This document shows positions 25,374 to 35,110 of a stretch of DNA of 61,658 bases, piece after piece. Every line of letters starts with the position of its first letter. Within the stretch, counting starts at the first letter, position 1. The notes under the pieces are model-generated. The model worked only from the letters and a program-made list of their open reading frames with translations, ran no database searches and was not told the DNA's origin. Where the stretch lies: NCBI RefSeq assembly GCF_001510895.1, contig NZ_LPWA01000122.1:1-61658 (forward strand). The letters are read 5' to 3'. Source of the stretch: Mesorhizobium loti (GTDB lineage: Bacteria; Pseudomonadota; Alphaproteobacteria; Rhizobiales; Rhizobiaceae). Position numbers and translations under genes: made by a program.

Positions 25374-26585
25374 TCACGCCATCTGCAGCCGCTGCCTGCT
25401 GGGCTGCGGCGGGAAGGCAATCGCAATGCCGGCCGCCCCCAGGCCCACCAGCGCCGAGCCGATGAACAGCCAGGAATAGCTGGCATAGGCGTCGTAGATC
25501 ATGCCGCCGGCTAAGGGGCCGAACGACATGCCGAGGCTGGAAAGCATTGTGGCGGCGCCGAAGACCGTGCCGATGATGCGCGGCCCGAAATACTCGCGCG
25601 CCAGCACCGCATAGAGCGGCATGACGCCACCATAGGTCGCGCCGAAGATGACGGCAAGCACGTAGAACTGGTCGAGCTGGCGGACCGCGAGATAGGCGGC
25701 GATCACCGCGGCCTGGATCGCAAGGCCGGTGATCAGCACCGGCTTGACGCCCAGACGGTCGCCGAGCACGCCATAGAGCAGGCGCCCGCCGAGGCCGGCA
25801 AGACCCTCGACGCTGTAGATCGAGACGGCCGCCATCGGCGCCACGCCGCAAGCCATCGCATAGCTGACCATATGGAAGATCGGCCCTGAATGCGCCGCGC
25901 AGCAGGCGAAGAAGGTCATGCCCAGCACAAAAAATTGCGGCGAGCGCAGCGCCTGGCCGACACTCATGCCGGGATCGTCGGTGGCAGGCAAGGGCACGCT
26001 GCCGTCGGTTGCCGCGCTAGCTGCCGGCGGCTGGCGAACCAGCAAGACCACGGGGAGCAGAAGCACCCAGGCCATGACACCGATGTCGAACATGGCCGTG
26101 CGCCAGTCATAGGCCGAGATCAGCCAGCGCGCGAAGGGCGAGATCGTCATCGGCGCCACGCCCATGCCAGCCGAGACCAGCGACACGGCGAGGCTGCGGT
26201 TGGTGTCGAACCAGGCGGTGGTGAGCGCGATCATCGGCGCGAAGAAGGCGCTGGCCGCCAGCCCGACGATCACGCCGTAGCTGAGCTGGAAGACAAGAAG
26301 CGAGTTGGCGCGGCTTGCCACCACCAGCGCAAGGCCAAGCAGCACCGCGCCGGCAAGCACGACCGGCCGCGCCCCGACCCGGTCGTAGATCGAGCCCCAG
26401 GCGAAGCCGCCGAGCCCCATCACGAGGAAGTTCAAGGTCATGGCGCTGGAAATGCCGGCGCGCGACCAGCCGGTGTCGATCGACATCGGCTCGAGAAAGA
26501 TCGCCAGCGAGAACATCGCGCCGAGCGCCACACAGGTCATCAGCGCGCCTGCCGCGACGATGACCCAACGATAGGAAAGGTTCAT
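25374..26585 (-). CDS. MFS transporter, oxalate/formate-type (OFA-like)
   Basis: 403 residues with 12 predicted helices. The loop-2/3 motif GSIYDRVGARPVVLAGA and SAGMGVAPMTISPFARWLI agree with the major facilitator superfamily. The N-terminal WVIVAAGALMTCVALGAMFSLAIFLEPM and the motif GGRLLYGVLGDRLGVKPVL resemble the oxalate:formate/monocarboxylate antiporter branch. ATG 26585 (MNLSYRWVIV) has GAGAAAACC upstream and replaces the longer frame to 26627. The substrate is unknown. Confidence 0.85.
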   Translation of the reverse strand: MNLSYRWVIVAAGALMTCVALGAMFSLAIFLEPMSIDTGWSRAGISSAMTLNFLVMGLGGFAWGSIYDRVGARPVVLAGAVLLGLALVVASRANSLLVFQLSYGVIVGLAASAFFAPMIALTTAWFDTNRSLAVSLVSAGMGVAPMTISPFARWLISAYDWRTAMFDIGVMAWVLLLPVVLLVRQPPAASAATDGSVPLPATDDPGMSVGQALRSPQFFVLGMTFFACCAAHSGPIFHMVSYAMACGVAPMAAVSIYSVEGLAGLGGRLLYGVLGDRLGVKPVLITGLAIQAAVIAAYLAVRQLDQFYVLAVIFGATYGGVMPLYAVLAREYFGPRIIGTVFGAATMLSSLGMSFGPLAGGMIYDAYASYSWLFIGSALVGLGAAGIAIAFPPQPSRQRLQMA

Positions 26586-26764
26586 GGTTTTCTCCCATGC
26601 CGTAAGGCATCCTGTTTGATACGGCACGGATTTTCCAGGCTCGTTCGTGCCGCTTGCGTCCGAAGGACGCCGCCGGCGACACCGATCCTACAATCTGGTT
26701 GCATTTTTTATCCGGATTTTTGGGGGTGGGGGATTGCTGATTGCCTGAAAGGTCAGCGCTTTAC

Positions 26765-26932
26765 GGCGCCCCCCGCTGTCCTGCCGGACATCTCCCCACA
26801 AGGGGGAGATTGGCTGTCGCGCTCACCTTCGCCAATCTTCAATTTCGCAGGAGAATCGCCGGCGCCAAAGCTGCTGATCTCCCCCCAAGTGGGGGAGATG
26901 GCCGGCAGGCCAGAGGGGGGCGCTGTCCCGCC
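26765..26932. repeat. Head-to-head pair of palindromic units (composite element)
   Basis: A reverse unit (26765-26815, inner stem TGTCC/GGACA) and a forward unit (26872-26932, inner stem TGGCC/GGCCA) are separated by about 57 bases with TTCGCCAAT and GCCGGCGCC blocks also seen in other pairs. The pair fills most of the 435-base gap between the MFS and VOC genes; I see nothing else there except the MFS promoter region. Confidence 0.8.
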
Positions 26933-27020
26933 ACCTTTCAGTATGTCAGCAGCCTCTAGCGCCCTCATTGACCGCACCCCGGTCCCTTCTAAACTGAACC
27001 TCATCAACCAGGAGCATCCC

Positions 27021-27440
27021 ATGGAACTCTATCGCGGCCGGCTCATCGACCACCTCCATCTGGTGGTGCGCGACCTCAACGCGAGCCGGCGTTTCTACGG
27101 CGCTGTGCTCGATGTGCTGGGCATCCCGATCGGCGGCGAGGCCGAGGATTATTTCTGGGCGGACGAGCTGTTCGTCTCCAGCGCCGACAGCCGCGCCGCC
27201 CTTGGCGTGCTCACCGGCCGCCATCATCTCGCCTTCCAGGCCAAGGACCGCGCCATGGTCGATGCTTTTTACAAGGCGGGACTTGCCGCCGGCGGCAAGG
27301 ACAATGGCGCGCCGGGCGAGCGCCGTTACCACCCCGGCTACTACGCCTGCTTCCTGCTCGACCCCGACGGCAGCAACATCGAGGCGGTGTTCCATGGCGA
27401 GGCGAAGCGGAGCGCCGAGGCGGTAACGATCAGCTTCTAG
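27021..27440 (+). CDS. VOC family (glyoxalase/bleomycin-resistance-like) protein
   Basis: A 139-residue single VOC protein: LIDHLHLVVRDLNASRRFYGAVLDVLGI at the N terminus (first metal-ligand His in DHLHLVV), HHLAFQAKDRAMVDAFY in the middle (second His) and LLDPDGSNIEAVFHG at the end (Glu ligand). ATG 27021 follows CCAGGAGCATCCC. It overlaps the convergent small gene by 4 bases. The substrate is unknown. Confidence 0.85.
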   Translation: MELYRGRLIDHLHLVVRDLNASRRFYGAVLDVLGIPIGGEAEDYFWADELFVSSADSRAALGVLTGRHHLAFQAKDRAMVDAFYKAGLAAGGKDNGAPGERRYHPGYYACFLLDPDGSNIEAVFHGEAKRSAEAVTISF

Positions 27441-27703
27441 GAAAGGCCAGACTGGCTCGGGCGGCGGTATCCCAGCCAGCGGAAGAGGCCGCGCAGGCGA
27501 AGCCGCGGCCGGGGGCTTTCGACGGGCGGTTCGGCGCCCGTCTCGCTGGATACCGCGTCGCTCGGCGGCAGAAGGTAGAGCCAGGCCAGCATCTCATGGG
27601 CCTCGCCGCAGCAGGGCCCCGCAATGCCGGCCGAAAGAATGCTAAGCGCTTCCCCTCGCGTCAGCGTGGTGGGCGCAAGCGGCGCGTCAGCCTTCATAGG
27701 CAT
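27437..27703 (-). CDS. Small hypothetical protein
   Basis: 88 residues starting MPMKADAPLAPTTLTRGEALSILSAGIAGPCCGEAHEMLAWLYLLPP, with an acidic, proline-rich middle and an arginine-rich tail (RPRLRLRGLFRWLGYRRP). It is tail-to-tail with the VOC gene. No family is recognised; the coding call rests on frame length and amino-acid composition. Confidence 0.5.
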   Translation of the reverse strand: MPMKADAPLAPTTLTRGEALSILSAGIAGPCCGEAHEMLAWLYLLPPSDAVSSETGAEPPVESPRPRLRLRGLFRWLGYRRPSQSGLS

Positions 27704-27852
27704 GATCGACCTCCATAGTTGGCGGCAGCAGGTGCCGGACTGTCCCCGGTCGTTCGCAGGCATGGCCGCCAAAGCTGCCTCTCGTCCTGAACGGCTGCTG
27801 ATTTTTGCCGAATTCTGCTTGCCTGCAGGCGGCGCACGCAGCGACAGGCTTG

Positions 27853-28158
27853 TCATTTGCTGGCGAGCTCGTCGGCCCCGGAGCATTGCGGCCTGGTGCC
27901 GACCGGAACCACCTCATATCCGGCGGCGATCAACTGGAGCCTCGTTTCCTCGAAATGCCGCTTCAAGCCGCTGTCGATCGCGGTCGGCGTATAGTTCCAG
28001 CCGCTGCGGGCGGCAGCGGCAAGAAGGTCGGCATATTGCCGGATGCTTGCGATCTTCACGTCGGACTCGATGACCGGGCGGCATTGGCCCGCGAATGACG
28101 GCCCGGCGGCGGGCAAACTCAGCAGTGCGCAAGCGATCGTTGTCGAAATGCGGCGCAT
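27853..28158 (-). CDS. Small secreted hypothetical protein
   Basis: 101 residues with a clear signal peptide (MRRISTTIACALLSLPAAGPSFAG, cleavage near FAG-QC) and a mature part of about 77 residues with two cysteines that could form a disulfide (QCRP, RPQCSG). GAAGGAGGTTTCC upstream of ATG 28158 is a strong RBS and rules out the longer frame to 28692, which is antisense to the regulator gene. Function unknown. Confidence 0.7.
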   Translation of the reverse strand: MRRISTTIACALLSLPAAGPSFAGQCRPVIESDVKIASIRQYADLLAAAARSGWNYTPTAIDSGLKRHFEETRLQLIAAGYEVVPVGTRPQCSGADELASK

Positions 28159-28317
28159 GGAAACCTCCTTCGGTTGGCATTGATCCTGCTGAGAGAAAGC
28201 TTGCGCCGGACAAGGCCTGCGCGGCATCGGCCACATGCGGTGTTTTGGGTGCTGCATTTGTAGTATTTTACGTTCCGCTAAAGGTAACGAACCAAAGTCT
28301 GCTGGCAGGGGCATGGC

Positions 28318-29738
28318 ATGAACCATATCGCGACGACCTCGGAGGCGTTGTCGGAACGCGAGCGCGCGGTGGCGGAGAAGTTTGCCGCCGGCATGACCTA
28401 TCGCGAAATCGGCGAGGCGTTGTTCATCGCCCCGTCCACGGTGCGCACTCATCTCGCCGCGATCTATGAGAAGCTCGGCGTGCGCAACAAGGTCGCGCTG
28501 GCCAGGCATATCAACGGCACCGGCACCGCTGGACCTGAGCCACTGCCGCAGGACGCGCCGCCGGTGCTCGCCCTGTTCCCGATCGAATGCATCAGCGCCG
28601 ACGACCGCTGGCACCGCTTTGCCGACGGCCTGTCCTCGGACATCACCGTAGATCTCGCCCGCTACGCGGGCATTCCGGTCATCGCCTTCCACACCATGAA
28701 GTCGCTTGGCAGCAAGCGCCCCGACTTCACCTCCGACGGCAAGGCGCTTGGCGCTGCTATATAGTCTCGGGTCAGTTGCGCGCCGATGACCGCCGGCTGC
28801 GATTGACGATTGAACTCGCCGATGCCCTGACGGGCGTCAGTCTGTGGAGTGAGCGTTTTGACCGACCCGTCGAGGATCTCTTCGCGCTGCAGGATAGCCT
28901 GACCGAAAGTGTCATCAATATTCTGGCAGGTTGTTTCGGTGCCATCGCCACCGTTGGTCGAAACGCGATTCGCCGCAAGCTGCCATCCAACCTGCGCGCC
29001 TACGATTATTTCCTGCTGGGAGTGGAACAGCACAACACCTTCAGCCGCGCTGGAAACAAGGAAGCAATTCGGCTGTTGTCCCGTGCGCTGGAGCTCGAAC
29101 CGACCTTGGCCAGGGCGTGGACCGAGCTTGCTTATGCCTACTCGATAGAAGCGTGCAACGGATTTGGCGCCGACCATTTGGGTGCAATCGAGAGGTGGCG
29201 GATGGCAGTCGAGAACGCGCTGCGTCTCGATCCGGCCGACAGCGGTGCGCAAATGTGTATGGCCGATCTTATGGGCTGCATCGGCGATTTCGACGCGGCG
29301 CAGCGTGCCCAGCAGCGCGCCTTCGAATGTGGTCCCAACCATGCCGACACGCTGGCGCTGCTCGCGGGCAGCAAAGCGTTGGTCGCCGGCGATCCTGCCG
29401 AGGCGATGCCGCTCATCGAGCGCGCCATGCGCCTCAACCCGCTCACTCCGCACTGGTACTTCGGCATGCAGGGCCGCATCCTGTTCGTGGTCGGCCGATA
29501 CAGGGAAGCTGTAGCCGCCTTGCGCCGAAGCACGACGGATTCGCCCAACGTCCTGATGTTCCTGGCGCTTGCCCATGCGGCGGCGGGCGAGGACGCCGAG
29601 GCGGCCAGATACGCCGCCAGGTTGGAGGTCGAGTTCCCGGACTTCTCCGTCGAGCGTTTCATAACCGGCTATCCCGTTACCAATCCGGACGCGGTTCGTG
29701 CCATCCGCGAGGCGGCGAAGCTGGTGCCGATCCGCTAG
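28318..29738 (+). CDS. LuxR-type HTH regulator with TolB-like domain and TPRs, split by a frameshift
   Basis: The first frame (28318-28764) has a LuxR-type HTH (LSERERAVAEKFAAGMTYREIGEALFIAPSTVRTHLAAIYEKLGVRNK), then FADGLSSDITVDLARYAGIPVIAF. The frame then breaks in LGAA; restoring one base near 28757 continues as YIVSGQLRADDRRLRLTIELADALTGVSLWSERFDRPVEDLFALQDSLT, the TolB/FlgO-like adenylate-cyclase-associated block, followed by TPR-like repeats to 29738. The complete product is about 473 residues, a known architecture in Rhizobiales. The divergent small secreted-protein gene lies 159 bases upstream. Confidence 0.78.
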
Positions 29739-29789
29739 CAGCCATCGACTGGCGCTGGCGCCCAGCAAAGCCTACACTCAAGGTCGCAG

Positions 29790-30683
29790 CTATTCCTTCA
29801 CCGCCCCCGTCATCGACGACACATAGTGCTCGACGAAGAAGGAATAAAGCACGACCACCGGCAGCGAGCCGATCAAGGCGCCTGCCATCAGCGCTCCCCA
29901 TTCATAGACGTCGGAGCGCACAAGCTCGGTGAGCACACCGACCGGCACCGTCTTCTTCTCGGACGATTGGATGAAGGTCAGCGCGTAGATGAACTCGTTC
30001 CAGGAGAGCGTGAAGGCGAAGATGCCGGCCGAGATCAGGCCCGGCACCGACAGCGGCAGCACGATCTTGGTGAGGATCTGCCAGCGGCTCGCGCCGTCGA
30101 TGAGCGCGCATTCCTCCAGCTCGAATGGGATCGAACGGAAATAGCCCATCAAGAGCCAGGTGCAGAACGGGATCAGGAAGGTGGGATAGGTGAGGATCAG
30201 CGCGAAAGGCGTGTCGTAGAGGCCGAGGTTGAACACCATCACCGACAGCGGGATGAACAGGATGGAGGGCGGCACGAGATAGGCGAGGAAGACGGCGAGG
30301 CCGACCTGCCGCGCGCCCGAGAACCGCAGCCTTTCGATCGCATAGGCGGCAAGCACCGCGGCCGCCAGCGACAGGAAAGTGGCGGCGGTGGAGATGATCA
30401 CCGTGTTGAGCAGCCAGCCAGGATAGGACGTCTCGAAGAGCAGGTAGCGTATGTGCTCCAGCGTCGGATGCACGACCCAGAACGGATTGTAGTTCACATA
30501 GTCGGTCATCTCGACATTGGGTTTAACGGCCGTGATCGTCATCCAGTAGAACGGGAACAACAGCACGATCAGAAAAACCAGCAGCGGCAGATAGACCGTC
30601 ACCACTCGGCGCGGCAGGCTTTGCAGATAGCCCATGCCGCCTTCGTCGGTGTCCAGGCGCTCGACTTCCTTGATCGCGGCCAT
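29790..30683 (-). CDS. Carbohydrate ABC transporter permease, MalG type
   Basis: 297 residues with six membrane helices and the inner-membrane EAA loop LEECALIDGASRWQILTKIVLPLSVPGLISAG that contacts the ATPase. N-terminal VVTVYLPLLVFLIVLLFPFYWMTITAVKPN is typical of MalG/UgpE subunits. One base separates it from the partner permease gene, and it is the last gene of the importer operon. Confidence 0.92.
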   Translation of the reverse strand: MAAIKEVERLDTDEGGMGYLQSLPRRVVTVYLPLLVFLIVLLFPFYWMTITAVKPNVEMTDYVNYNPFWVVHPTLEHIRYLLFETSYPGWLLNTVIISTAATFLSLAAAVLAAYAIERLRFSGARQVGLAVFLAYLVPPSILFIPLSVMVFNLGLYDTPFALILTYPTFLIPFCTWLLMGYFRSIPFELEECALIDGASRWQILTKIVLPLSVPGLISAGIFAFTLSWNEFIYALTFIQSSEKKTVPVGVLTELVRSDVYEWGALMAGALIGSLPVVVLYSFFVEHYVSSMTGAVKE

Positions 30684-30684
30684 G

Positions 30685-31623
30685 TCAGTCTCCGCCGCCT
30701 TGCTGCCATCTGCGCCGTTGCAGGCCGAAATAGCTGAACAGGATCGCCGCCAGCAGGAAGGGGATCATGGCGACGGCGATCGCCGCGCCTTCGCCGAGCT
30801 GACCGCCGGCAATGCCGCGCTGGAACGACAACGTCGCCATCAGATGGGTGGCGTTCACCGGTCCGCCGCGGGTCAGCACATAGATCAGCTGGAAGTCGGT
30901 GAAGGTGAACAGCACCGAGAAGGTCATGGTGATGGCGATGATCGGCGTCAAAAGCGGCAGCGTCACATGGCGGAACAGCTGCCACCGGCTGGCGCCGTCG
31001 AGCGTGGCGGCTTCATAGAGCGACTGCGGGATGGTCTGCAGGCCGGCAAGCAGCGTGATGGCGACGAACGGAATGCCGCGCCAGACATTGGCCGCGATGA
31101 CGGAAGCGCGCGCATTGGTCGGGTCGCCGAGGAAGTTGATGCGATGGTCGATCAGTCCCATCTGCTGCAGCGCCCAGGACAGGATCGAGAACTGCGAATC
31201 GTAGATCCACCAGAAGGCGATCGCCGACAGCACCGTCGGCACCACCCATGGCAAGAGCACCACGGCGCGGAAGAACGACTTGAAGGGCAGCTTCTCGTTG
31301 AGGATGAGCGCCAGCCACAGGCCGAGCACGAACTTCAGGATCGAGGCGCTGACCGTGTAGAGCAGCGTGTTGAAGACCGACAGCCAGAAGACGCTGTCGC
31401 TCCAAAGATATTCGTAGTTCTCGACGCCGATATAGATGCCGGGGCGGCCGATGCGGGTATCGGTAAAGCCGAGCCAGACCCCGAGCCCCAGCGGATAGGT
31501 GAGAAAAACCAGGAGCAGCGCCGCCGCCGGCAGCATGAAGCCGAGACCAAGAGTGTTTCGGCTCTCGGCAAGCCGCGAAAGCATCGACCGACGCGGCTGA
31601 ACGGCAATGGATGGCATGGCCAT
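30685..31623 (-). CDS. Carbohydrate ABC transporter permease, MalF type
   Basis: 312 residues with six membrane helices: LGLGFMLPAAALLLVFLTYPLGLGVWLGF at the N terminus and the EAA loop LYEAATLDGASRWQLFRHVTLPLLTPIIAI. It forms the heterodimeric pore with the downstream MalG-type subunit. ATG 31623 (MAMPSIAVQP) leaves 79 bases after the binding-protein gene. Confidence 0.92.
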   Translation of the reverse strand: MAMPSIAVQPRRSMLSRLAESRNTLGLGFMLPAAALLLVFLTYPLGLGVWLGFTDTRIGRPGIYIGVENYEYLWSDSVFWLSVFNTLLYTVSASILKFVLGLWLALILNEKLPFKSFFRAVVLLPWVVPTVLSAIAFWWIYDSQFSILSWALQQMGLIDHRINFLGDPTNARASVIAANVWRGIPFVAITLLAGLQTIPQSLYEAATLDGASRWQLFRHVTLPLLTPIIAITMTFSVLFTFTDFQLIYVLTRGGPVNATHLMATLSFQRGIAGGQLGEGAAIAVAMIPFLLAAILFSYFGLQRRRWQQGGGD

Positions 31624-31702
31624 GGCGCAGGCCCCCTGCGAGATGCGGTGGAACGGTGGGTGACCGCTACAGCGGCCACCCGTCTTAAGCTGTCCGACGC
31701 GA

Positions 31703-33028
31703 TCAGACGCGATAGTAGCGGTTGGCCCGCTTTTCGGCCTCTTCCATCGCCTCCTGCGGCGTCGCCTGGCCGGTCACCGCCTTGGCGAACATGTCCACCA
31801 GCACATAGTCGGCCATGGTTGCGGCCGATGCGTAGCCGAGCGGCCCCGCATAGCCGTTGGGGCGCAGCGTCGCCGAGGCTTTCGCGTAAGCCGCATTGTT
31901 GGGGTCCGCCTTCCACACCGGATTGTTGTCGAAGGCCTTCAGCGTCTGGCAGCAGTAGCCGACCGACGACGTGACCCAGTCCGTCATCTGCGGGTCCTCG
32001 AACATGAACTGCAGATAGGCTTTGGCCGCGTTGGGGTAGGGCGTGTAGTTGAAGATGACCGCCGTGGTCACCTGGAACAGCTCAACCGATTTCCCGACCG
32101 GACCGATCGGCAAATTGGTGGTGCGGATGTCCTTGGCGATCTCCGCCAGCTTCGGGTCGTTGTCCTTGTTGATCTTGGCGGTGTTGTAGGCCGAGATGCC
32201 GTTGGCGATCACGCTCACCTCACCGGCCAGGAAGGCGCGGTTGTTGTTGACGTCGAGCCAGCTCTCTGTGCCGGGGATGAAGGTCTTGTAGAGCTCCTGA
32301 GCATACTCGATCGCCTTGAGCGTCTCCGGACTGTTGATCGTCACCTTGCCGCTCTCGTCGACCATCTGGCCGCCATGGCTCCACAGCAGCCAATGCGCGT
32401 AATTGTTGCCGTCGCCGACGCCGTGGCCATGGGTAAAGCCGGCCGGATGGCCCTTTGCCTTGAGCGCCTTGCAGAGTTCGAGGAAGCCGGCGGTGTCCTT
32501 CGGGAATTCCGCGAAGCCGGCCTCCTTCACCCAGCTTTCGCGATAGACGATGGCGTTGCCGATGGTGGCCAGAGGCAGGCCGAGGAATTTGCCCTCGCGT
32601 GTCGCATACTGTTTCGGGCCGTCGTGCCAGTCGCCATATTTGTTGCCGAGATAGTCGCCCAGTTCCGTCACGTCGAGCAGCTTGTCGGGATATTGGTGCG
32701 GGTCGTCGAACCAGACGAACATCAGGTCGGGGCCGGAGCCGACATTGGCGGCGACCGCGGCCTTCGGACGGATATCTTCCCAGCTCTCCTTGTCGACCCG
32801 GACCTCCACGCCCGTCGCTTCGGTGAACCGCTTCGTATTTTTGAGCCACTGGTCCTCGTCGCCCTGCACGAAAGGCGACCAGCGCAGCAGCCGGAGCTTG
32901 GCGCCTTCCTCCGGCTTGTAGGTCAGGCCTTCTTGCGCGAAGGCGCTCGAGCCGACGAAACGGCTGCCCAAGGCTCCGGCGGCCGCGCCGGCGGTCGTGC
33001 GGATCACGTCGCGTCTGGTGAACTTCAT
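31703..33028 (-). CDS. Extracellular sugar-binding protein of the ABC importer (family 1)
   Basis: 441 residues. The N terminus MKFTRRDVIRTTAGAAAGALGS...SAFAQEG looks like a Tat signal (twin Arg followed by a mild hydrophobic stretch), as in many rhizobial sugar-binding proteins. The mature part has family-1 features (VWFDDPHQYPDKLLDVTELGDYLG; VIANGISAYNTAKIN). AGGAGGAGACGAGC precedes the ATG. The substrate is probably an oligosaccharide or polyol but cannot be named from sequence alone. Confidence 0.9.
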   Translation of the reverse strand: MKFTRRDVIRTTAGAAAGALGSRFVGSSAFAQEGLTYKPEEGAKLRLLRWSPFVQGDEDQWLKNTKRFTEATGVEVRVDKESWEDIRPKAAVAANVGSGPDLMFVWFDDPHQYPDKLLDVTELGDYLGNKYGDWHDGPKQYATREGKFLGLPLATIGNAIVYRESWVKEAGFAEFPKDTAGFLELCKALKAKGHPAGFTHGHGVGDGNNYAHWLLWSHGGQMVDESGKVTINSPETLKAIEYAQELYKTFIPGTESWLDVNNNRAFLAGEVSVIANGISAYNTAKINKDNDPKLAEIAKDIRTTNLPIGPVGKSVELFQVTTAVIFNYTPYPNAAKAYLQFMFEDPQMTDWVTSSVGYCCQTLKAFDNNPVWKADPNNAAYAKASATLRPNGYAGPLGYASAATMADYVLVDMFAKAVTGQATPQEAMEEAEKRANRYYRV

Positions 33029-33063
33029 GCTCGTCTCCTCCTGTTGCTTCCTTGTTGCGTGGT

Positions 33064-34140
33064 CTAGCGTGCCGCTGCGATCCGCCGGCCTGTTTCACCG
33101 TGGAACAGATGGATGGGGCCAGGCTCGACCGACAGCCGAATGGTTTCTCCCGGCGCGAAGGAATGGCGCTCGCGGAAATTGGCGACGATATCCTCGCCGC
33201 CGGCCGTCCGGCCGATGATCTGCACTTCCGAGCCGGTCGGCTCGATCACCGCCACCGTCACCGGAATGCCGTCGTCGGCCAGCCGCAGATGCTCGGGCCG
33301 CACGCCGAGCACGATGGCCTCGCCGTTGCCGATCGAGGGTGGTTTCGGCAAAGGCACCGAAACGCCTCCCGCGCCCCGGAAGGACGGCGCGCCATCGTTG
33401 GTGAATGTGCCCTTGAGCAGGTTCATGGCGGGCGAGCCGATGAAGCTCGCGACGAAGAGGTTGCTCGGCCGGTCGTAGAGTTCGAGCGGCGGCCCGATCT
33501 GCTCGACGACGCCGTCATGCATGACGACGATCTTGTCGGCCATGGTCATGGCTTCGATCTGGTCGTGCGTGACATAGACCGTTGTCGTCTTCAGCCGCTG
33601 GTGCAACTCCTTGATCTCGGCGCGCATCTGAACCCTGAGCTTGGCGTCGAGGTTCGAGAGCGGCTCGTCGAACAGGAACACCTGCGGATTGCGCACGATC
33701 GCCCGGCCCATGGCGACGCGCTGGCGCTGGCCGCCGGAAAGCTGGCGCGGATAGCGCGACAAAAGCGGCACCAGCCCAAGGATTTCGGCCGCGCGCTTCA
33801 CGCCGGCATCGCTTTCGGCCTTCGCGACACCTTTGAGCATGAGCGAGAACGCCATGTTCTCGGCAACCGTCATATGCGGGTAGAGCGCGTAGTTCTGGAA
33901 GACCATGGCCACGTCGCGCTCCTTCGGCGCAACGTCATTGACGATCCGGCTGCCGATCGAGATATGGCCGCGCGAGATTTTTTCCAGGCCGGCAATCATC
34001 CTGAGAAGTGTCGATTTCCCGCATCCCGAGGGCCCGACCAGCGTGACGAACTCGCCGTCTTCTATGTCGACGCTGACACCATGCAGGATCTCGGTGGCTC
34101 CGAACGATTTGTAGACTTCGCCAATCGCGACAGACGCCAT
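33064..34140 (-). CDS. Sugar ABC transporter ATP-binding protein, UgpC/MalK type
   Basis: 358 residues. Walker A is GPSGCGKST, the Q-loop is MVFQNYALYPHMTV, the ABC signature LSGGQRQRVAMGRA, Walker B VFLFDEPLSNLDA and the switch His VYVTHDQIEAM. The C-terminal TOBE domain (VLGVRPEHLRL; VIEPTGSEVQIIGR) is of MalK type. ATG 34140 follows GGGAGGAATTCG; the frame upstream to 34380 is rejected. It is the first gene of the operon, ahead of the binding protein and two permeases, and a LacI-type operator lies about 145 bases upstream. Confidence 0.93.
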   Translation of the reverse strand: MASVAIGEVYKSFGATEILHGVSVDIEDGEFVTLVGPSGCGKSTLLRMIAGLEKISRGHISIGSRIVNDVAPKERDVAMVFQNYALYPHMTVAENMAFSLMLKGVAKAESDAGVKRAAEILGLVPLLSRYPRQLSGGQRQRVAMGRAIVRNPQVFLFDEPLSNLDAKLRVQMRAEIKELHQRLKTTTVYVTHDQIEAMTMADKIVVMHDGVVEQIGPPLELYDRPSNLFVASFIGSPAMNLLKGTFTNDGAPSFRGAGGVSVPLPKPPSIGNGEAIVLGVRPEHLRLADDGIPVTVAVIEPTGSEVQIIGRTAGGEDIVANFRERHSFAPGETIRLSVEPGPIHLFHGETGRRIAAAR

Positions 34141-34282
34141 CGAATTCCTCCCGATGGTCCCTGCGAAGTCTCGCGGGGAGCCGTTTCTACTCAGGCGTGG
34201 TTGAAACGGATGCCGGCAAGCATCCACCACTGGCGTCGGCGACGTCTGCCCCAGCTCCCCCCGGGTCACGCGACTGTGAGAC

Positions 34283-34309
34283 GGTAGCGCTACCAAATCC
34301 GCCTGTAAA
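34283..34309 (-). promoter_or_regulatory. LacI-type operator and -35 element of the sugar ABC operon
   Basis: A perfect 12-base palindrome GGTAGCGCTACC (34283-34294) has the central CG and form typical of LacI-family operators. On the minus strand a TTTACA box (34309-34304) lies just upstream, so the operator would fall between -35 and -10. The cognate regulator is not recognisable in this window. Confidence 0.5.
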
Positions 34310-34431
34310 GCGGCGGCGCGCGCCCTTATACTTTCGTCGTTGAGGACAGACGAGCGAAGCGTGCCGTGAAGCGAAGCCAAGCCAGGCCGTAGCGCTTGCC
34401 GCTGATCAATCGGCCGGGTTCTCGGTCCCTC

Positions 34432-35031
34432 TCAGCCCCCGATCAAAAAAGCCGCGATCAGCTTCTGCAGATTGCCGCCCGGGCCGAACTCGACCTTGTC
34501 GAAGTCGCGGCTGGCCCGGCGCTGCGCCCTGGAAAGCTGGTCGAGATATTGCGTCAGCTCGGCCCTGACCTTGGTGCAGTCTGGGTCGTCGGCGACGGTC
34601 AGCCCGGTGCTGAAGGCGACGATCTTGTCCACCATGTCGACGATGCCGGCGCCATGCACCTTCTCATGCGCGGCGAGCCCGGCGGCAAAGGAATCCCAGC
34701 GCGCCTGCACGGCGGGTGCAAGTTTTGCGGCGGGTTTTGGCAAAGTGTAGGTGATGATGAGTTTTGGCCGCGCTGTCTTCAGCACGCAGCCGCCGCCTTG
34801 CGGTTGGTAGTCCCGCTGCCAGGTCAGCTTGAAGTTGGTGTGCGCGATGGCCCGCCGCTCATTGCCGGCCGAGTCCCTGCCGATCACCGGGCCCTTTTCG
34901 CCGATCGACACATAGAGCGCCTCCACCGTCTGCCCTGAGACAGCATACGCATCGACCTTCTCGACCGGCTTCCAATCGGCGAATGCGGGCGTGGCGAGAA
35001 GCAGGACGGTGAGGAGGAGGGCGAGCTTCAT
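34432..35031 (-). CDS. DUF922 putative zinc-dependent protease, secreted
   Basis: 199 residues with a signal peptide (MKLALLLTVLLLATPAFA, cleavage before DW). The mature part opens with WKPVEKVDAYAVSGQTVEALYVSIGEKGP, has FKLTWQRDYQ and the metallo-motif AAHEKVHGAG (HExxH), with later downstream acidic residues. This is DUF922, predicted but not proven to be a peptidase. ATG 35031 is set by the signal peptide. It is monocistronic. Confidence 0.83.
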   Translation of the reverse strand: MKLALLLTVLLLATPAFADWKPVEKVDAYAVSGQTVEALYVSIGEKGPVIGRDSAGNERRAIAHTNFKLTWQRDYQPQGGGCVLKTARPKLIITYTLPKPAAKLAPAVQARWDSFAAGLAAHEKVHGAGIVDMVDKIVAFSTGLTVADDPDCTKVRAELTQYLDQLSRAQRRASRDFDKVEFGPGGNLQKLIAAFLIGG

Positions 35032-35110
35032 GGGGACTCGGTGGGATTCCGGGCGAGGCTTCGTGCATAGCGGCAAACGGGGGCCGCGGCAAAGAGGGCG
35101 CGGCGTCGAA

